Positions 22,295-34,290 are shown, counted from the stretch's first letter. The stretch is 64,000 nucleotides of DNA from Solea solea (GCF_958295425.1 NC_081141.1:26046365-26110364); one strand, 5' to 3'. The notes: generated by a model not told the origin, from the sequence alone. Numbers and translations: made by a program.

Positions 22295-24419
22295 CGCAAG
22301 TGCCTTGCTTTCCACTGCAGTGGAAATGCGGACACTGGAGCGAGATTTCTAAACATCTGCCTTTATTCGCTCCATCTATTTCCATTGCACTTATTTGTAT
22401 TTACCTTTTATCAATGTGGCAAATTGTACGTGCAAATTGAATATGTGCATAAATGCAGGCAAATGGAAATGCTGATAAAAATATAATGCAAGAAAAGTTC
22501 AGAACATGGCAAGATAATGCAATTCAGGTGAATACTGAACTTGAATCATTTGTTTTTCATTCATCCAATCCTCTTTGTGTGTTGTGTTTATAATAAGGTT
22601 CTGAAAATATCAGATCAGTCGTGGCGCTGTGATTCTTTCTTGCACAAATCTACATAAAAAATGCAAATTCACTGTGTTTTCAAGTACAGAGCTTATAAAA
22701 AATAACAAATCATCTTCATATACTGCAGTAAAATCACATGAAAGATATTCTATGCAAGACGTGTCATACAGTCATAGGTTTCTGCATTACAGCCTCTTTT
22801 GTATTGACATTGATGGAAAAATAATACCCTTTTCATGCCTGTAATCCACTTTTAATCATAGAAGTCATCACTCTTTATAGTCATAGAAAATATGTCTTGT
22901 TGATGATTGCTGTGTTTTAAGTTCCAGCTTAAACTTAAGCTTCCTACTTGAATGTAAATACAGCCCACTGTGGGTAACTAAGAGATTTTCCAATTCTTGT
23001 CAATTGCCGCCATCTCCAAGTCCTCTGTACCTTCCTTCCTTCCTTACTTCCTTCCTTCTTTCTCAGAGTTTGTCTTCTGAGAACATGTCTGTCGGGCGAC
23101 AGCCTTACAGTTTGAGAGGAGCGACAACAGAGAAGCCATTGAGAGTGAGAGAGTTGAGGCCTGGGAGATGATGAGGCGTTTCAAGAAAAGCAGAGAAATA
23201 GAGAGATGGTTTGAGGACTGGAGGTAATAATGAGTTCCTGAGGGAAATTGACAATGCGTCGGGAAAGACAAGGCAGTGAAGAGGTCCAATGTAAAGCAGA
23301 GAAAGTTGGGAAGAGGACAAGAAAACGGTCTGATTAGTAAGAGAGACGGCTATTAGGAATCAGAGACAGGTCGGAGTGAAAACCTGATAATGAATGTGAA
23401 GGAGAGAAGCTGTGAAAAGAGAGACGGGGGGTAAACACAGAGGCTTCACTCACCCTGATCCTGAGCCAGCTCTCTCCGCCTTATCAGGCTTGTCCAGACA
23501 TGGGAGACAGACATGTACCCAAAATGCACTGTGGCTGTTTCCGCCCCTCCGCGTGAAAAGAAGCCCTCACCCCATCATATCTGCTGTGAGGTTGGCTGCC
23601 AGTCAGTGCCTGCGGCTCTTCTTCATCTCTGGATTCTTGGATAGAACTGAGTGCAGAGTTCGGTAGACGGGGGGGGGGGGGGGAACTCAGACTACATCCA
23701 CACGAGTCAGTTTTCACTGCCTGTCGTCCACATTACAGAGGCATTTTCAAGCCCTGAAAATGGAGACATTTGACATCTGTTTTTTGACCTTCGTGTTTTT
23801 AACTCTTTGAATGGTGAAATGGTTCACGGCACATATGAGTGGACACCAGTGTGATTGACAGCCGTCATCGCCCATTAGGTCGTGCAGTTGGTGAATATTT
23901 GAGTCTGCGGCAAATTAGCGTCTAAATTAACCTCAAGTCAAGTGAAACCCGTGTCTCCCCAGCTGAAGAGCTGGAGGTTTTTTCGAACGGCGGAAGAATC
24001 GGCTTTGGGAAAACATTTTTGCCTATGCACTCATGCCTGAATGGAAACGAACACACATTTCTTCTACCAATCAGTCAGAAACAGAACTCAGCTGCTCACA
24101 GATACAGTGCAACCTGCTGGCAATATTGAGGGAAGCTCATGAGTGTTCTGTCTAAATGCACACGTTACTTAGTGCCACTACATTTATCACGCGCCCATTT
24201 AGTGACATGTAATTTGCAGTAAAACGTCCTCGACCAAGAGACAGTCGTGCAATTCTGATTTTAGGGTCACTTCTCAAGGTCACTCCTGTGTTAATGCTCA
24301 TAGGTACAGCCATTTTGGATCAATAGGTCTTACGTGTGACACTGAGACAGAGAAATTCATGGAGAAATAAGAGGAGGAGGAACATGAACACATCTTATTA
24401 TCATCAGTGTGTACTAGAA
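22295..24419. other. intron sequence with (TTCC)n and G15
   Basis: (TTCC)n lies at about 23031-23062 and G15 at 23669-23683. No exon or defined element was recognised. Confidence 0.5.
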
Positions 24420-24475
24420 GATGATAGGATGGGCTTCATTGTCCCTGTGGGAAATTTGCCTTAGACTTTACGTTG
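24420..24475. repeat. short dispersed repeat fragment
   Basis: CTTCATTGTCCCTGTGGGAA with following TTTGCC resembles 61627-61653 (CTGTATTTCCCCCAGTGGGAA with TTTGTC), a motif common at the ends of teleost interspersed repeats. The fragment is too short to classify. Confidence 0.4.
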
Positions 24476-25364
24476 CCTGTGTGCAGACACAAACAACAAA
24501 TATATATACACTCATTTAGGTACACACGACACCTAATAATGTGGCAGCAGTGGCACCAGGTGTGGGATTTCCAGTAAATGTAGGATGTGAGCATGACTGA
24601 GGGAAGAAGACTTTTAGGTGTTGGCTCTCTTGTCATTTCTTGTGCTGGATTACCACTGATTGTGTTAGTTTACTACAATGGTGGTTAGTGCAGGTACAAC
24701 ATGACATACACATACATTCATACAGAATAAACATTCATACATACATGTACTTATTGGAAAAGCAAACAAGTAAAATAAAAAAAAAAACACCAACGACTGA
24801 AAAATGTGAGGGAGTAATCTTGTGAGACGCAAGGTGCCAAGGGGTTGTATTTATTTTCTGAATTATTCGTGGTTATGTTTTTGGCACAACATAAATAAAG
24901 CCAATCAGAGGTTCACTTGTCATTCACTTTAAAAGCCAGGTGTGCCTGTGCCTGTGTCTGGCACATTTCTATTTAAATGGCAAATGCAGGAAACTGGAAA
25001 GTGAGCAATTCTCTGCTGAGGAGGTGGATAAATGTAAAATGTATTTTAAAAGGTTTAAGAAACGAAAATGTGCCAAAGGCAGGTTTGTAGTTAAGAACAA
25101 ACGCCAGACATTGATGTTGATGAGACAAGAGAGCACAGTCTCACGTGATGTAATGCATATTATGGTTGTTTTACATTTAAGGTAACACGTCGCGTCAAGT
25201 ATGAGACATTTGCTTGGTTATATTTTGATTCTCAGCTGTATCAGCAGTGTAACAGTTGTTATTCATGGAGGGGGAGGAAGAGACAGAGCTACAGCAGCAG
25301 ATTTGAGTCCTGTGATCTCGCCATTGAGGTTGAAGGATGCACCTGTTTTTCTGTGCAGGATTCT
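24476..25364. other. intron sequence, nothing recognised
   Basis: No repeat family or exon was identified. A poly(A) run at 24776-24787 is the only simple sequence. Confidence 0.5.
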
Positions 25365-26137
25365 TTAGCTAAGGGATGCCCCTTGTCTCAGATCCTGTTT
25401 GTTAAGACCCAGTTAGGGTAAGGAAAGTGTCAGGACTGGGCACGGCAGATTTGCACTGTTTACTTTTATGCAGATGATGTGTTTTAGTCGGCTGCAACCA
25501 ACTGTGACTTCCAGCACACGCTGAGTTAGTTTGCAGCAGACTGAGATGAGAGTCAGCTCCTCCAAGCCTGAGGTCGTGTTTCTCTGTCCTCCCCCAGTGG
25601 GGTGACAGTTGCTGCCCCAGGTGACCAGTTCAAGCATGTCTTGTTTAGACGTGACATGAAGATGGAGAGGGAGGTTGATGCGGTTTCAAACCACTATGGT
25701 GAAGAAGACACAGAGCCTGAAAGCAAACCTCTCCATTTACCAGTCAGTTTACGTTGTGACCATGAGCTGTGGGTATATACAACCCAAATGAGTTTCCTTT
25801 GGTGGCAGGGATAGGCTGTTGAAGTCTGAATCCCTGATGGAGCTTGGAGTTGAGCTGCTGGTGCTGAAAGGAGCCAGGTGAGGTGCTTTGGGCTCTTGGT
25901 CGGAGATACTTCCCGGATGACTTTCTCAGGAGGTCGTCCGGGCACGTCCCATTCGGGGGGAAGCCAGTGGGTAAACCCAGAACCTGCTGGAGGGATTATA
26001 TATCTTGTCTGGCCTGGGAGAGCCTTGGAATCCCTCAGGAGGAGCTTGGAAATGTGGCTGGGGATAGCAGTATCTGGAAAGCCCTGCCTCCTCCATGACC
26101 TTATCACAAATAAGAGAAAGAGGAAAATGAATGAATG
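25365..26137 (+). pseudogene. decayed LINE reverse-transcriptase 3' region
   Basis: This is the 3' portion of a non-LTR retrotransposon ORF, broken by stops and frameshifts. The palm motif is visible as F-Y-A-D-D-V-F, with YADD at 25467-25478. Further on, in shifting frames, come SSKPEVVFLCP near 25560-25595, HELWVYTTQMSFLWW at 25761-25805, and WRDYISCLAWESLGIPQEEL near 25990-26050. These correspond in order to the end of the reverse-transcriptase/C-terminal region of a LINE abundant in teleosts. The element is 5'-truncated, as is usual, and ends with a degenerate AAATGAATGAATG tail near 26137. Open frames on the opposite strand (25694-26185) are shadows. The clade cannot be set without phylogeny. 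It cannot encode an active protein. Confidence 0.85.
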
Positions 26138-27472
26138 TATAAAGCTGCTGCTCTCCCCTGAGACGCAGCTGCTCTTACAGGTCATTTCAGTGTTTAATCG
26201 ACACCATCCGTCTCAGCACATCGACACTCGTCTGCTGCAAAAAAGCAAAAATGCTGTTGAAGTAAAATAGTTTTTATACATTCTAACCAGATAATGGCCT
26301 GTTCTTCTCTTTAGTGTCCATACTTTTTAGGCACAGAGTGTAATATTTAGTATGCTTGTTGGCTGAGATCAGTCGTCTCTGTGTTACAATCTGCAGCGTC
26401 ACCGTTAGATGTCAAAAATCCACTGGACCGTTTAAGTTCATCCGACTTATTTTTATTTTAAGCATTCATTTCGCAGAGTCAGTTCATTTTTAATAGACTA
26501 ACGTGAGCTCACTCTGTGTCTGCGCTGATATTTGCTGATCCATTCATTCCATGATCTTAGTCCTGACAGTGAGAATCAGAGGAGGCTGCGACTTCTGAAA
26601 GGTTGTAATTCAGGACCATTGTACGACGGTATAATTGCAAATGTAATTCATCACTTAATGGCGTCATAACACTAACCCTCCAGCTACTCTATACATCACT
26701 GATTACATGCAACCTTATAATGCTGTATCATTACACTCTTAACTGTCCAGTCAATGCAGATACTGATTTGCAGGACTGGATATCAACATTGATCTTTTGA
26801 ATTGAATCAATGTTTAATCACAAAGTCCAGAAACTGATTGATTTTGCTTCTAGATAATTCACTTACATCAGATTAAATACCTGAGTGCCTCTCAGAATTC
26901 ACCCTGGAGACCTTTGTTTCCTTGAAGACAAAATGACAAAATTGTAATTTTCCTGTTAGTAAAACATTGGTTAAACTTCTAAACTAAAACATGACACTTG
27001 TATTTTTAGGCCAGCGCTTACAGCTGCGCTCAGTAGCAGATGCTTCGACAAACTACGCAATATTCCCCGGTAATTATCATTTTGAATACACACAGACAGG
27101 GCGGGAACATAAAACGAGCTCGCTAAACTCATGCACCAGCTGTTTTGGCATCAGTCACTAATGAGCTCAAAATAATGCGAATAATTCCACAAAGTTAACA
27201 GTGTCCATTTGTGCCATCTGGCTCGCTGAGCCGCTGAGACGTGCGCTTACACAGCTGCAGCCAAAAAAAGTACGTGAGAGTAACATTAATGGTGCATGTT
27301 TTTATTTCCTGAGGTAAAAAGGTCAAGAAATGAGCAATAAACACATTTATATAATGGATCGCTTTTTTGAAAATTGAAACACCTTTGTACTTCAAGCTGC
27401 AGTGCGTCACTTTTTTGTTGATGCTATTATTCTGCCTCGTTTTTGTCACCTGTAAAATGGTCTATGAATTAT
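26138..27472. other. intron sequence, nothing recognised
   Basis: No exon or element was identified. Confidence 0.5.
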
Positions 27473-27605
27473 ATTCAATTAATCTTCATTTATCAGGGAC
27501 AATGCAGTGAGACACAGTGGACATAAAGTGCATCTGATGTACTGCACATAGAGTATATAGCAATTTGCTACAGTAGTTTTCAACTCCCGTCCCTGGCTGG
27601 GCTTT
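27473..27605. repeat. dispersed repeat fragment
   Basis: TTCATTTATCAGGGACAATG and a downstream CCCGTCCCTGGCTGGGC resemble the two ends of a teleost interspersed repeat of unresolved class. Only one copy is visible in the window. Confidence 0.4.
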
Positions 27606-27834
27606 TCAGAAATAATAAAAGAGTATCACAGTAAAAATGACAATAATATAAATGGTATAAACGCCAATTTATAAGAACTATTTCTCATCTACCATCTACA
27701 ACAGTCCGACTTTATGAGATTTCGTATTAAAAGTTTTGTTTTTAGCCAGTTCTTGACCTTTACAGTGAAATTTTTGAAAGTTTTTTTATTTCAGTAGAAT
27801 TCATTTCTATAACTTTTAATGGGCACTTCTTTGC

Positions 27835-28200
27835 AGTGGCGTGCACAGGGGGACAAGGGGGACAGGGTGGCCCAATTTGTGTCCTTTTTGTCACTCATGT
27901 GGTCAAAACATGAGGAACATCAGCCCGACTGGGTGCCATTCATTTGTGGCCTCTAAAGCAAAATATAAATATATCTTATGTGTCCTATAAGATGTCCTTG
28001 CAACTTTGTTTCCTGTGGGAGTCCTTCCAGTCAAAAAGGGTGCTGTTATGAAAGTTACCGACAGTGTCCCAAAGGGTGTCCTTAGAGGAATTGATATTCG
28101 GTGCTGTATAGAAAAATGCCCATTTTAGTGATATGGGGAGTATGGGGAATTATATACTAGTGACGCCCGGCCCACCGGTGCACTGTAGGCGCCCTTTGAA
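27835..28200 (+). repeat. hAT-like repeat, CAGTGGCGTGCACAG end
   Basis: CAGTGGCGTGCACAGGGGG at 27835-27853 has the form of a hAT terminal repeat seen in several fish elements. A matching right terminus is not found, so the right boundary is a guess where resemblance fades. No coding capacity. Confidence 0.5.
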
Positions 28201-28853
28201 TTTCTGCTCCGTGTCCTTCCAAATGTCTGTGCTCTAACTCCAATGATTCTGGACTCAATGATATTGAATAATGAATAATTCAATTAGAATCACAGTTATA
28301 TAAAAGGAATAAAAATGTTTTATCCACCCCTAAGGTCATTATTTGGATATATTTCGTCTGTGTCATTTTATTACTTGAGGAAAAAGATGACACACACACA
28401 CACACTCTCTCCCTGCCTCAATAATTAATAGCTGTTTGTATGTTTTCCCTGCAGGAAGAGGCTTTTTCTTGCCGAAGTAATGATGTGTAAATTCAGGCCA
28501 TTTACTGTACCATCCACTTCCTCTTTGTCCAATTAGAGGCCATGGCACAAATCCCCGCTGAGCCACGACAAACAGCACACAAACTGCTAATTACAGGAAT
28601 TACAAGACGCCGCCGGCTGAGAAGAGCGGCGGTTATGTGAAGAAGAAGATTAAGATAAGCCAGTACGACAGTTGTCAAACATCACTGATACATCCCCCAC
28701 GACCACGACCCTGACCCACACACAAACATACAGCATACAGATAACATGAATATTTTATTTCACATTATTACAAAGACGGGACTGAAGACAAATTACAAGG
28801 TGTACAAAAAGCAGGAAAGCCATTCACGGGCACAAAAGAATCATGTCAACATT
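28201..28853. other. intron sequence with candidate conserved block
   Basis: 28425-28650 is complex and contains homeodomain-like TAATTA/CTAATTAC motifs and a GCCGCCG...CGGCGGT hairpin at 28609-28632. It is treated as a candidate enhancer in the findings. A (CA)n run lies at 28391-28405. Confidence 0.4.
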
Positions 28854-29120
28854 TGACAATTTAATAACAGCATTTACAAAGTGCTTTTGACCAACAAGGA
28901 ATAAAAGTTCAATACAAGTGGTTATAAAGGTTTAAAATAAATAGAACAATACAAAAATACATGAAAAGACAATGCTGCTCTATGCAAATTGTTTTAAGAA
29001 ATTATTTAAGACACAAATTCCCCAAGTCTTATCCCCTCAGGCAGGTCGTTCCAAAGTCACGGGGCCCCGATGGCTTTGGAACCACCATCGGGTTTTCTGT
29101 CCTAGGATCTAAGAGTGTTA
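28854..29120 (+). repeat. dispersed repeat R6, copy 1
   Basis: The segment starts with AT-rich sequence containing AAAGTGCTTTTGACC and passes to CCTCAGGCAGGTCGTTCC with CCCCGATGGCTTTGGAACC. This is a characteristic teleost repeat of unresolved class. Similar pieces lie at 39196-39830, 40261-40625 and 55741-56060. Confidence 0.6.
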
Positions 29121-29491
29121 AAATCAGTACACTTCATCATAGGAAATAGAGCCTCTTCTTTTTTTTTACTGTATCCATTAGTCAAAGTCGGTAAATGCGG
29201 CGTGTATGGAAATGTATGAGTGAGACAGATGTGTTATATGTGTCACTGAAAGTGAATTTGGGGCCAGGGTTTGTCTTCTCATTATCCTGTCATGTCCGTA
29301 TTTAAACAGTCCATTACTCCGGCCTACACAGTTAGACTCGGATTCCCACAGCACCATCGCCAATGACACATGGAGGGACAATCCATGAGCAATCAAAGAG
29401 ATGAATGAGGAGGGAGCAGAAGAGGGGGAAGACACATTTGTCCTTCCTCTAACTCTCTCACTCATCCTCGAACATGTTATCTTCCACATGA
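29121..29491. other. intron sequence, nothing recognised
   Basis: No repeat or exon was identified apart from a short T run at 29160-29167. Confidence 0.45.
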
Positions 29492-29645
29492 GGGGTCGCC
29501 AGTCCATCACAGGGACACATAGAGACAAACAACCATTCACTCTCCCACCAATTGAGAGTGTCCAATTTGACCTAATCCCCAAATCTGCATGTCTTTGGAC
29601 AGTGGGAGCAAACCGGAGAACCCGGAGAAAACCTACACGTGAACT
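29492..29645 (-). repeat. SINE S1 fragment, minus strand
   Basis: GGGTCGCCAGTCCATCACAG, then ACATAGAGACAAACAACC, GAGTGTCCAATTTGACCTAA and CGGAGAACCCGGAGAAAACC follow the S1 body on the minus strand. Head and tail are both missing. A 195-codon open frame on the minus strand here is a shadow. Confidence 0.75.
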
Positions 29646-30614
29646 TGTAGTTTTGTACACTAACCAAGACCAAGTCAAGACAACTGTTAGGGACCAAGAA
29701 TGAGTCAAAACCAGAACCAGGGCTCCATATAACTGGATGTCAATATCAGAATCAGACACAAACATTGCTGGTCAGGCTCTGTTTCACTGATCAACTTAGC
29801 TTAGTCAGCATTTTAGTCAGAATGTTTCAAGCCTAAGATTGAGCTGTTGTGGAAAATATTCAAAAATCAGTCCAGAGTCCAGACCAGGTCTTTTATATTT
29901 TGTTCCACAATCAAATCATTTTACAACATTGGCACAAACCACACATCAACACAACTTCACTCATTTGATTGTTTTTCATATTTTGCCAATAAGAAGCCTA
30001 CAGAGCTCTGGTAGCTGATGCCATGCAGCAGTCAGAATCATCAGAAGCCACGCCGTTCAAATCCATTGACCAATACTCATCCGTTTACCAGTACTCAGTT
30101 CTGTCGTTTGCATTGATGGGATGTAAAGCTGAGTCGAGTCGCTGTGTTCCTTTTCTTTTCCTTTTGAGTCCAATTAAAGTGATACTAAACTGCCATGTTA
30201 CATATGCATTCATGTATAAACATAAACATGACAACCCTCCCATGTGCTGTTGTCAGTGTTGTGTGACATCTACAGGGCAATTGTTAGATGACCCCATTTT
30301 TCTTTATTTACAGAAAAGACTAAAGAAGGACAGTGGCCCACGGTCAGCTGTTTCTTTTGAAATAGAAAAATAAAAAGGACAAGAGAGTACAATGGTGAGG
30401 AAAATGTGGGGTTATTTTGTTTAGATTGGCTGCTTATAAGAGCAGGAAAATGTAATTGATTCATTTTTTGCTGTAGTTTTACAGGGAATAACTTAGAACA
30501 ACAAAAATAGCATGACACAGGTATTTGTCAGCCCAAGGCCCATGACCAAACATGGACCTTCTGTCCGTTGTCGTACCATTAAAGGTGTTTATAATGGTTT
30601 TAAAGATCGGTCAT
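29646..30614. other. intron sequence, nothing recognised
   Basis: No repeat or exon was identified. Confidence 0.45.
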
Positions 30615-30880
30615 ATCCAGTATGTCACCGTGAGTGCTCATTAGTGCCAAGTGGGTGAGCCGATCTCTTATGACATGGTGCCAAACAGCGAGGTCTTCAG
30701 CCTACACGGCGCGGAGAAAGATCGCTCCGACGCTACAACAGAAATCAGGAGTGACAGCCATAGTTTTATGAGGCTTTCCACCTCTGACAGCATGTCACTG
30801 GCTCGTAGCTGTAGGTCCTGGAGGATAGACACCGGGTCCCACACATGAATGTGAATGTCGGGCAGATAGAAAGAGTAGAA
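30615..30880 (-). pseudogene. hAT transposase C-terminal (dimerisation) remnant
   Basis: On the minus strand, 30880 down to 30668 reads FYLPDIHIHVWDP and continues to SEVESLIKLWLSLL and ASERSFSAPCRLKTSLFGTM. After a stop and a frameshift near 30668 it resumes as RDRLTHLALMSTHGDIL down to about 30615. The pattern L-x(n)-S-A/V-x-x-ERSFSx(3)R-x-K-T, followed by RLTHLALM, is the conserved C-terminal dimerisation region of hAT transposases and their ZMYM-type relatives. Catalytic parts upstream are not recognisable, so this is a dead fragment. Confidence 0.78.
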
Positions 30881-31727
30881 GAACACTTTATCTGGTAAAG
30901 GAGTAGTTGATGGGGGGGGGGGGGTCAGTTCTAAATGGAGCATTTTCACCGAATGTAGTTTTGTGAAAAATGGGAAGGTCAGTGTTTTCTTTAGGGAGCG
31001 GAATTGTGAACTCGAGACTTGCGAGTCTAATTTCACTGCTAATTTTAACATGGCTAAGGGGGAGTGAAACCTGCGTTCACAGACATAACTTGTGAAAGGG
31101 CCATTTGCACAAATGTGTGTTGCGTTGCGTTGCTTTTTATTCACCGTCGTTAACACCTCCCTTTACTTCATTTCCAAGTAGATGCCATCCCAGCACCCTT
31201 AGAAGGCTGCGTGCGTTACGTTTAGGAGGGAAAAATAACTTTAATGAGCATTGCTTTTCCTCCTTCCACGTCTGTAAGGCCAAGGTTCATCTTGGTACAG
31301 CTGACAGGCTATTGTTGTGTGTGTGTGTGTGTGTGGGGAGGGGGAAGCTGAACGGGGAGTGACTGGTTCACTGATTCACACAGAAAAGATGAAATTCGCC
31401 TACATTATACACAGAATACACTGGGCTGAGCTTGTTCGCCTCCTAATCGAGGTTGTGACTGCTGATGAAACATGAAGTGGTAGCAAAGCAGCAGAAAAGC
31501 AAGAAACTAAAGTAATAAAGTAGCATTGAAAGGACTTTTTAAATGACATTTAGAGTCATTTTATTTAATTAGTAAAGCACATTTGTACTTTTTCACCACT
31601 TCAAACTACAGCCTCAAAAAGATGTTAAAAGAGTTAATCAGCTTCAAAATTGGCCTGAAACATGAATAATGTGGACCTCACCTTTGTGAGTCAAGGTGGT
31701 AAATCCCAAGATACACAAGTGGATAAG
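30881..31727. other. intron sequence with G13 and (GT)n
   Basis: G13 lies at 30912-30924 and (GT)n at about 31316-31335. Sequence up to about 31150 may be more of the hAT element but shows no conserved motif. Confidence 0.45.
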
Positions 31728-31942
31728 AAATGACTCCAGTGAGCTACACGGTGGTACACTGGCTAGGATTGATGCCTCACAGCAATAGTCAGCGGTTCAA
31801 GTCTTTGGTTTGACTAAGGGCGTGAATGAGTGAATGGTCCTGGGGTGTACCCAATCTTTCGCCCTATGTCAGGTGGGATTGGCTCCAGCTCCCCTGTGAC
31901 CCTCATGTGAAGGATAAAGTGATAGATAATAAATGATCCAGT
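31728..31942 (+). mobile_element. SINE S1 with target duplications, plus strand
   Basis: The insert 31741-31930 begins with a tRNA-like head: an A-box-like GGTGGTACACTGGCTAGG near 31751-31768 and a B-box-like GGTTCAAGTCT at 31794-31804. The middle is deleted, and the 3' end has GTGACCCTCATGTGAAGGAT then AAAGTGATAGATAA. It is flanked by AAATGACTCCAGT (31728-31740) and AAATGATCCAGT (31931-31942), a target duplication with one base lost. This supports retrotransposition. Confidence 0.8.
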
Positions 31943-33395
31943 TAATTTAGGTTCATGTGCATGGTCTCATGTCACACTTTCACAGGCTTTGGTTGAAACT
32001 TGTGACTTAACTCAACTGGTGACTACTCTATAGTCAAACTTACTCACTTTCTGCTCTCCTCTTTTATCCCCGGATCTAACTCCCTTGGTTCAACCACGTA
32101 CAGCACCCGTCCACCAATTCTGATTCATTTTTGGAATATAGGATTAGGATTATAGAATACAAACAACGGGAATGTTGCATCTTTAAGGGATTCACAGGAT
32201 TTGTTTATCTCAGTGTGGCCAATGTTAAATTTAGCATCCTTTTGCTGTCTTGCATTTTGTGTCTTATCTTAATCTTTTTGGGGAAAACAATTAGCTTCAC
32301 ATTCACACAGTGAACGCACCCAACACAGTGGTGTTGAATCAGGTTTCTGTGCACAGTTAAATCGCGCTACGACTGTGCCATTATCAGTTTACTCAATGTA
32401 ATGTACCTACTGTACCTCTGCAGTGCTACATGATGACATGAGCCCCCCCTTTAGGTTAATGTAACCCTATTACACCTCGGACCAAAGCTATTTTAGCTGG
32501 CAGCTAGTTTTGTAGCATGCTGAGCACCACTCCTAGTCAATCTGTTAACTTATAAATATTCAGTTTTCTAAACTGCCAGAGCTTAAACACGGTCTCATCA
32601 GTTAAAAAATGCAACAATCTGGATTCTGCCATGTTGTTGTTGTTGTTAAGTCGTTCTGAATATCAAGGCAGGAACTGAATATGAATATCAAGGCAGGACA
32701 TGTGGGACAGTTTGGGTCCTACCGTCATAAGTCAACTCCCCCTTGGATCCAGTTTTTGTTGGACTAACACAATATTTGAAATTTTTTCTATAACTATGTA
32801 AGGATACTGACTGAGGTGGCAAACAGAACTCGTCATGGTTGCATTTTTTTTATCCGTTATTATACTTTCCATTTTTTTCCCTTGGTGGCATTTTCTAAAT
32901 TCCTCCAGCTGCTCAGATATTCTGTTCACACTTGTTTGCAGTTTTCTATACGTTGTTGGCCGGTTTTGAAAAGATCAAAACTTTCTCCTGTAAATGTCAG
33001 GGACTAACTGAAAGGCTTCTGGCACAGTGGCCTTTACAACGTCATGGCTTTACAAATATTCATAAAAGACCATTATACCATTGCTACAAAATGTACTGCA
33101 TATATAGGAATTTCCTCTTGAGACTTTTTTTGACGTTGGATGAAGAGAATATACAGTTTGTGTGTGAAATGTCAGGGTGTCCAGGTGTTTGCTCGGCCCT
33201 AAGAGTTCAGGTAGAAACCTGTTTGTTGTTCCTGCAGCAGGCGACAGGATGTCATGACAGATTTATAGATTCTCTGATGATGTGTGTCCATGTCCTTTAC
33301 CTTCTCAGATAAAAGCTGATGTTCTGTCATTTGTTTGTGTCGGACACCTGCAACCTTTCTCCTCTGTTCACTGGAGCTTAACTGCTCATTTGTTT
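31943..33395. other. intron sequence; small tandem duplication
   Basis: TGAATATCAAGGCAGGA occurs at 32657-32673 and again at 32683-32700, a local duplication. Otherwise nothing was recognised. Confidence 0.5.
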
Positions 33396-33830
33396 CCAAG
33401 TACACTACACTTTTGTATAAAAGTACCTAAAAGTACAAATATGTTACCAGAAAATGATTTTTGGTCCCTTTTATAATATTAGTTCTTCTTAAAGTATATG
33501 ACAGTAAGTACTGAGGCATGGTAGCTCAGTGGTAGGGTGAGCTGTCTTTCGACTGGAAGGTTGTGGGTTCAATTTCTGGCTCTGCTAGTTTGTGTCCTTG
33601 AGCAAGACACTTAACCCCATGTTGAGGCGTGTGAATGGGTGACAACTGTCGTGTGAAGCAGCTCATCAACACTAGAAAAGCTACAGTATATATAAAGACA
33701 GACCATAATACCAACGCTTTTTCTTCTGATTTTATTTGGACAGTTAGAGGAAATGTAGCCGAATATAAGTAAAAGTTTCTTGAAATATAAATAACAAAGT
33801 AAAGTACAGATACATGAATGCAGGCACAGA
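33396..33830 (-). mobile_element. hAT-like repeat R2 split by an S2 SINE
   Basis: 33399-33515 (with ATGTTACCAGAAAATGATTTT and CTTAAAGTATATGACA) and 33728-33825 (with TATAAGTAAAAGTTTCTTGA and AAAGTAAAGTACAGATAC) are the reverse complements of the right and left parts of the 47360 copy, in the expected order. The S2 SINE lies between them. Terminal repeats are decayed. Confidence 0.72.
33516..33710 (+). mobile_element. SINE S2, near full length, plus strand
   Basis: A tRNA-like head with A box GGTAGCTCAGTGGTAGG (33520-33536) and B box GGGTTCAATTTC (33565-33576) is followed by the CORE-like TGTCCTTGAGCAAGACACTT (about 33592-33611). The tail is ACTAGAAAAGCTACAGTATA and TATAAAGACAG. No clear target duplication remains. 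Confidence 0.82.
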
Positions 33831-34290
33831 ATACAGAACTTGTATTAAATATGTCTTCTTCGTTGCCAAGTAGATCTTATATTGACCTCTGACTTCTCAT
33901 GTGGATCTGTGTGATTTGGACAACATGTAGTGTCCGCCCCTGTCCTGCCCTCCACAGACAGCAGCACCGCTGCGTCTAAATGTCCACCTGCTTCTGGATT
34001 AGAGCCACGCCGCTGCCGGAGGGATTTACTACCACCTAGAGTTGAAACGGCAACAAAGTTACTGAGTCGTTAATCATCGGCTCTCCTCCCTCTGTGTGAC
34101 TCCCGAGCGAACAGAAGACACTTCTGCTGAGACGAGCCGGCGTCAGCCGCTGAAAATAGACCCTCCACATCCCACAGACCCACTTCTTTGAACAGCATAA
34201 GCCCATCAGTCTAAGCCCTTAGCTCAGCTGCACTTTCCCATCTCCCCCCACCTCCTCCTCATTAGACACAGCTGGGGTGACACAGGTGGA
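33831..34290. other. complex intron block, candidate regulatory DNA
   Basis: 33950-34230 is relatively G+C-rich, non-repetitive, and has several E-box/AP-like words. No splice signals or long open frame were seen. Function is unknown. Confidence 0.35.

Noticed and set aside
25694..26185. 163-codon minus-strand open frame
   Set aside because: It is the antisense of the decayed LINE reverse-transcriptase region.
29178..29765. 195-codon minus-strand open frame
   Set aside because: Much of it overlaps an S1 SINE fragment and it has no recognisable motif.
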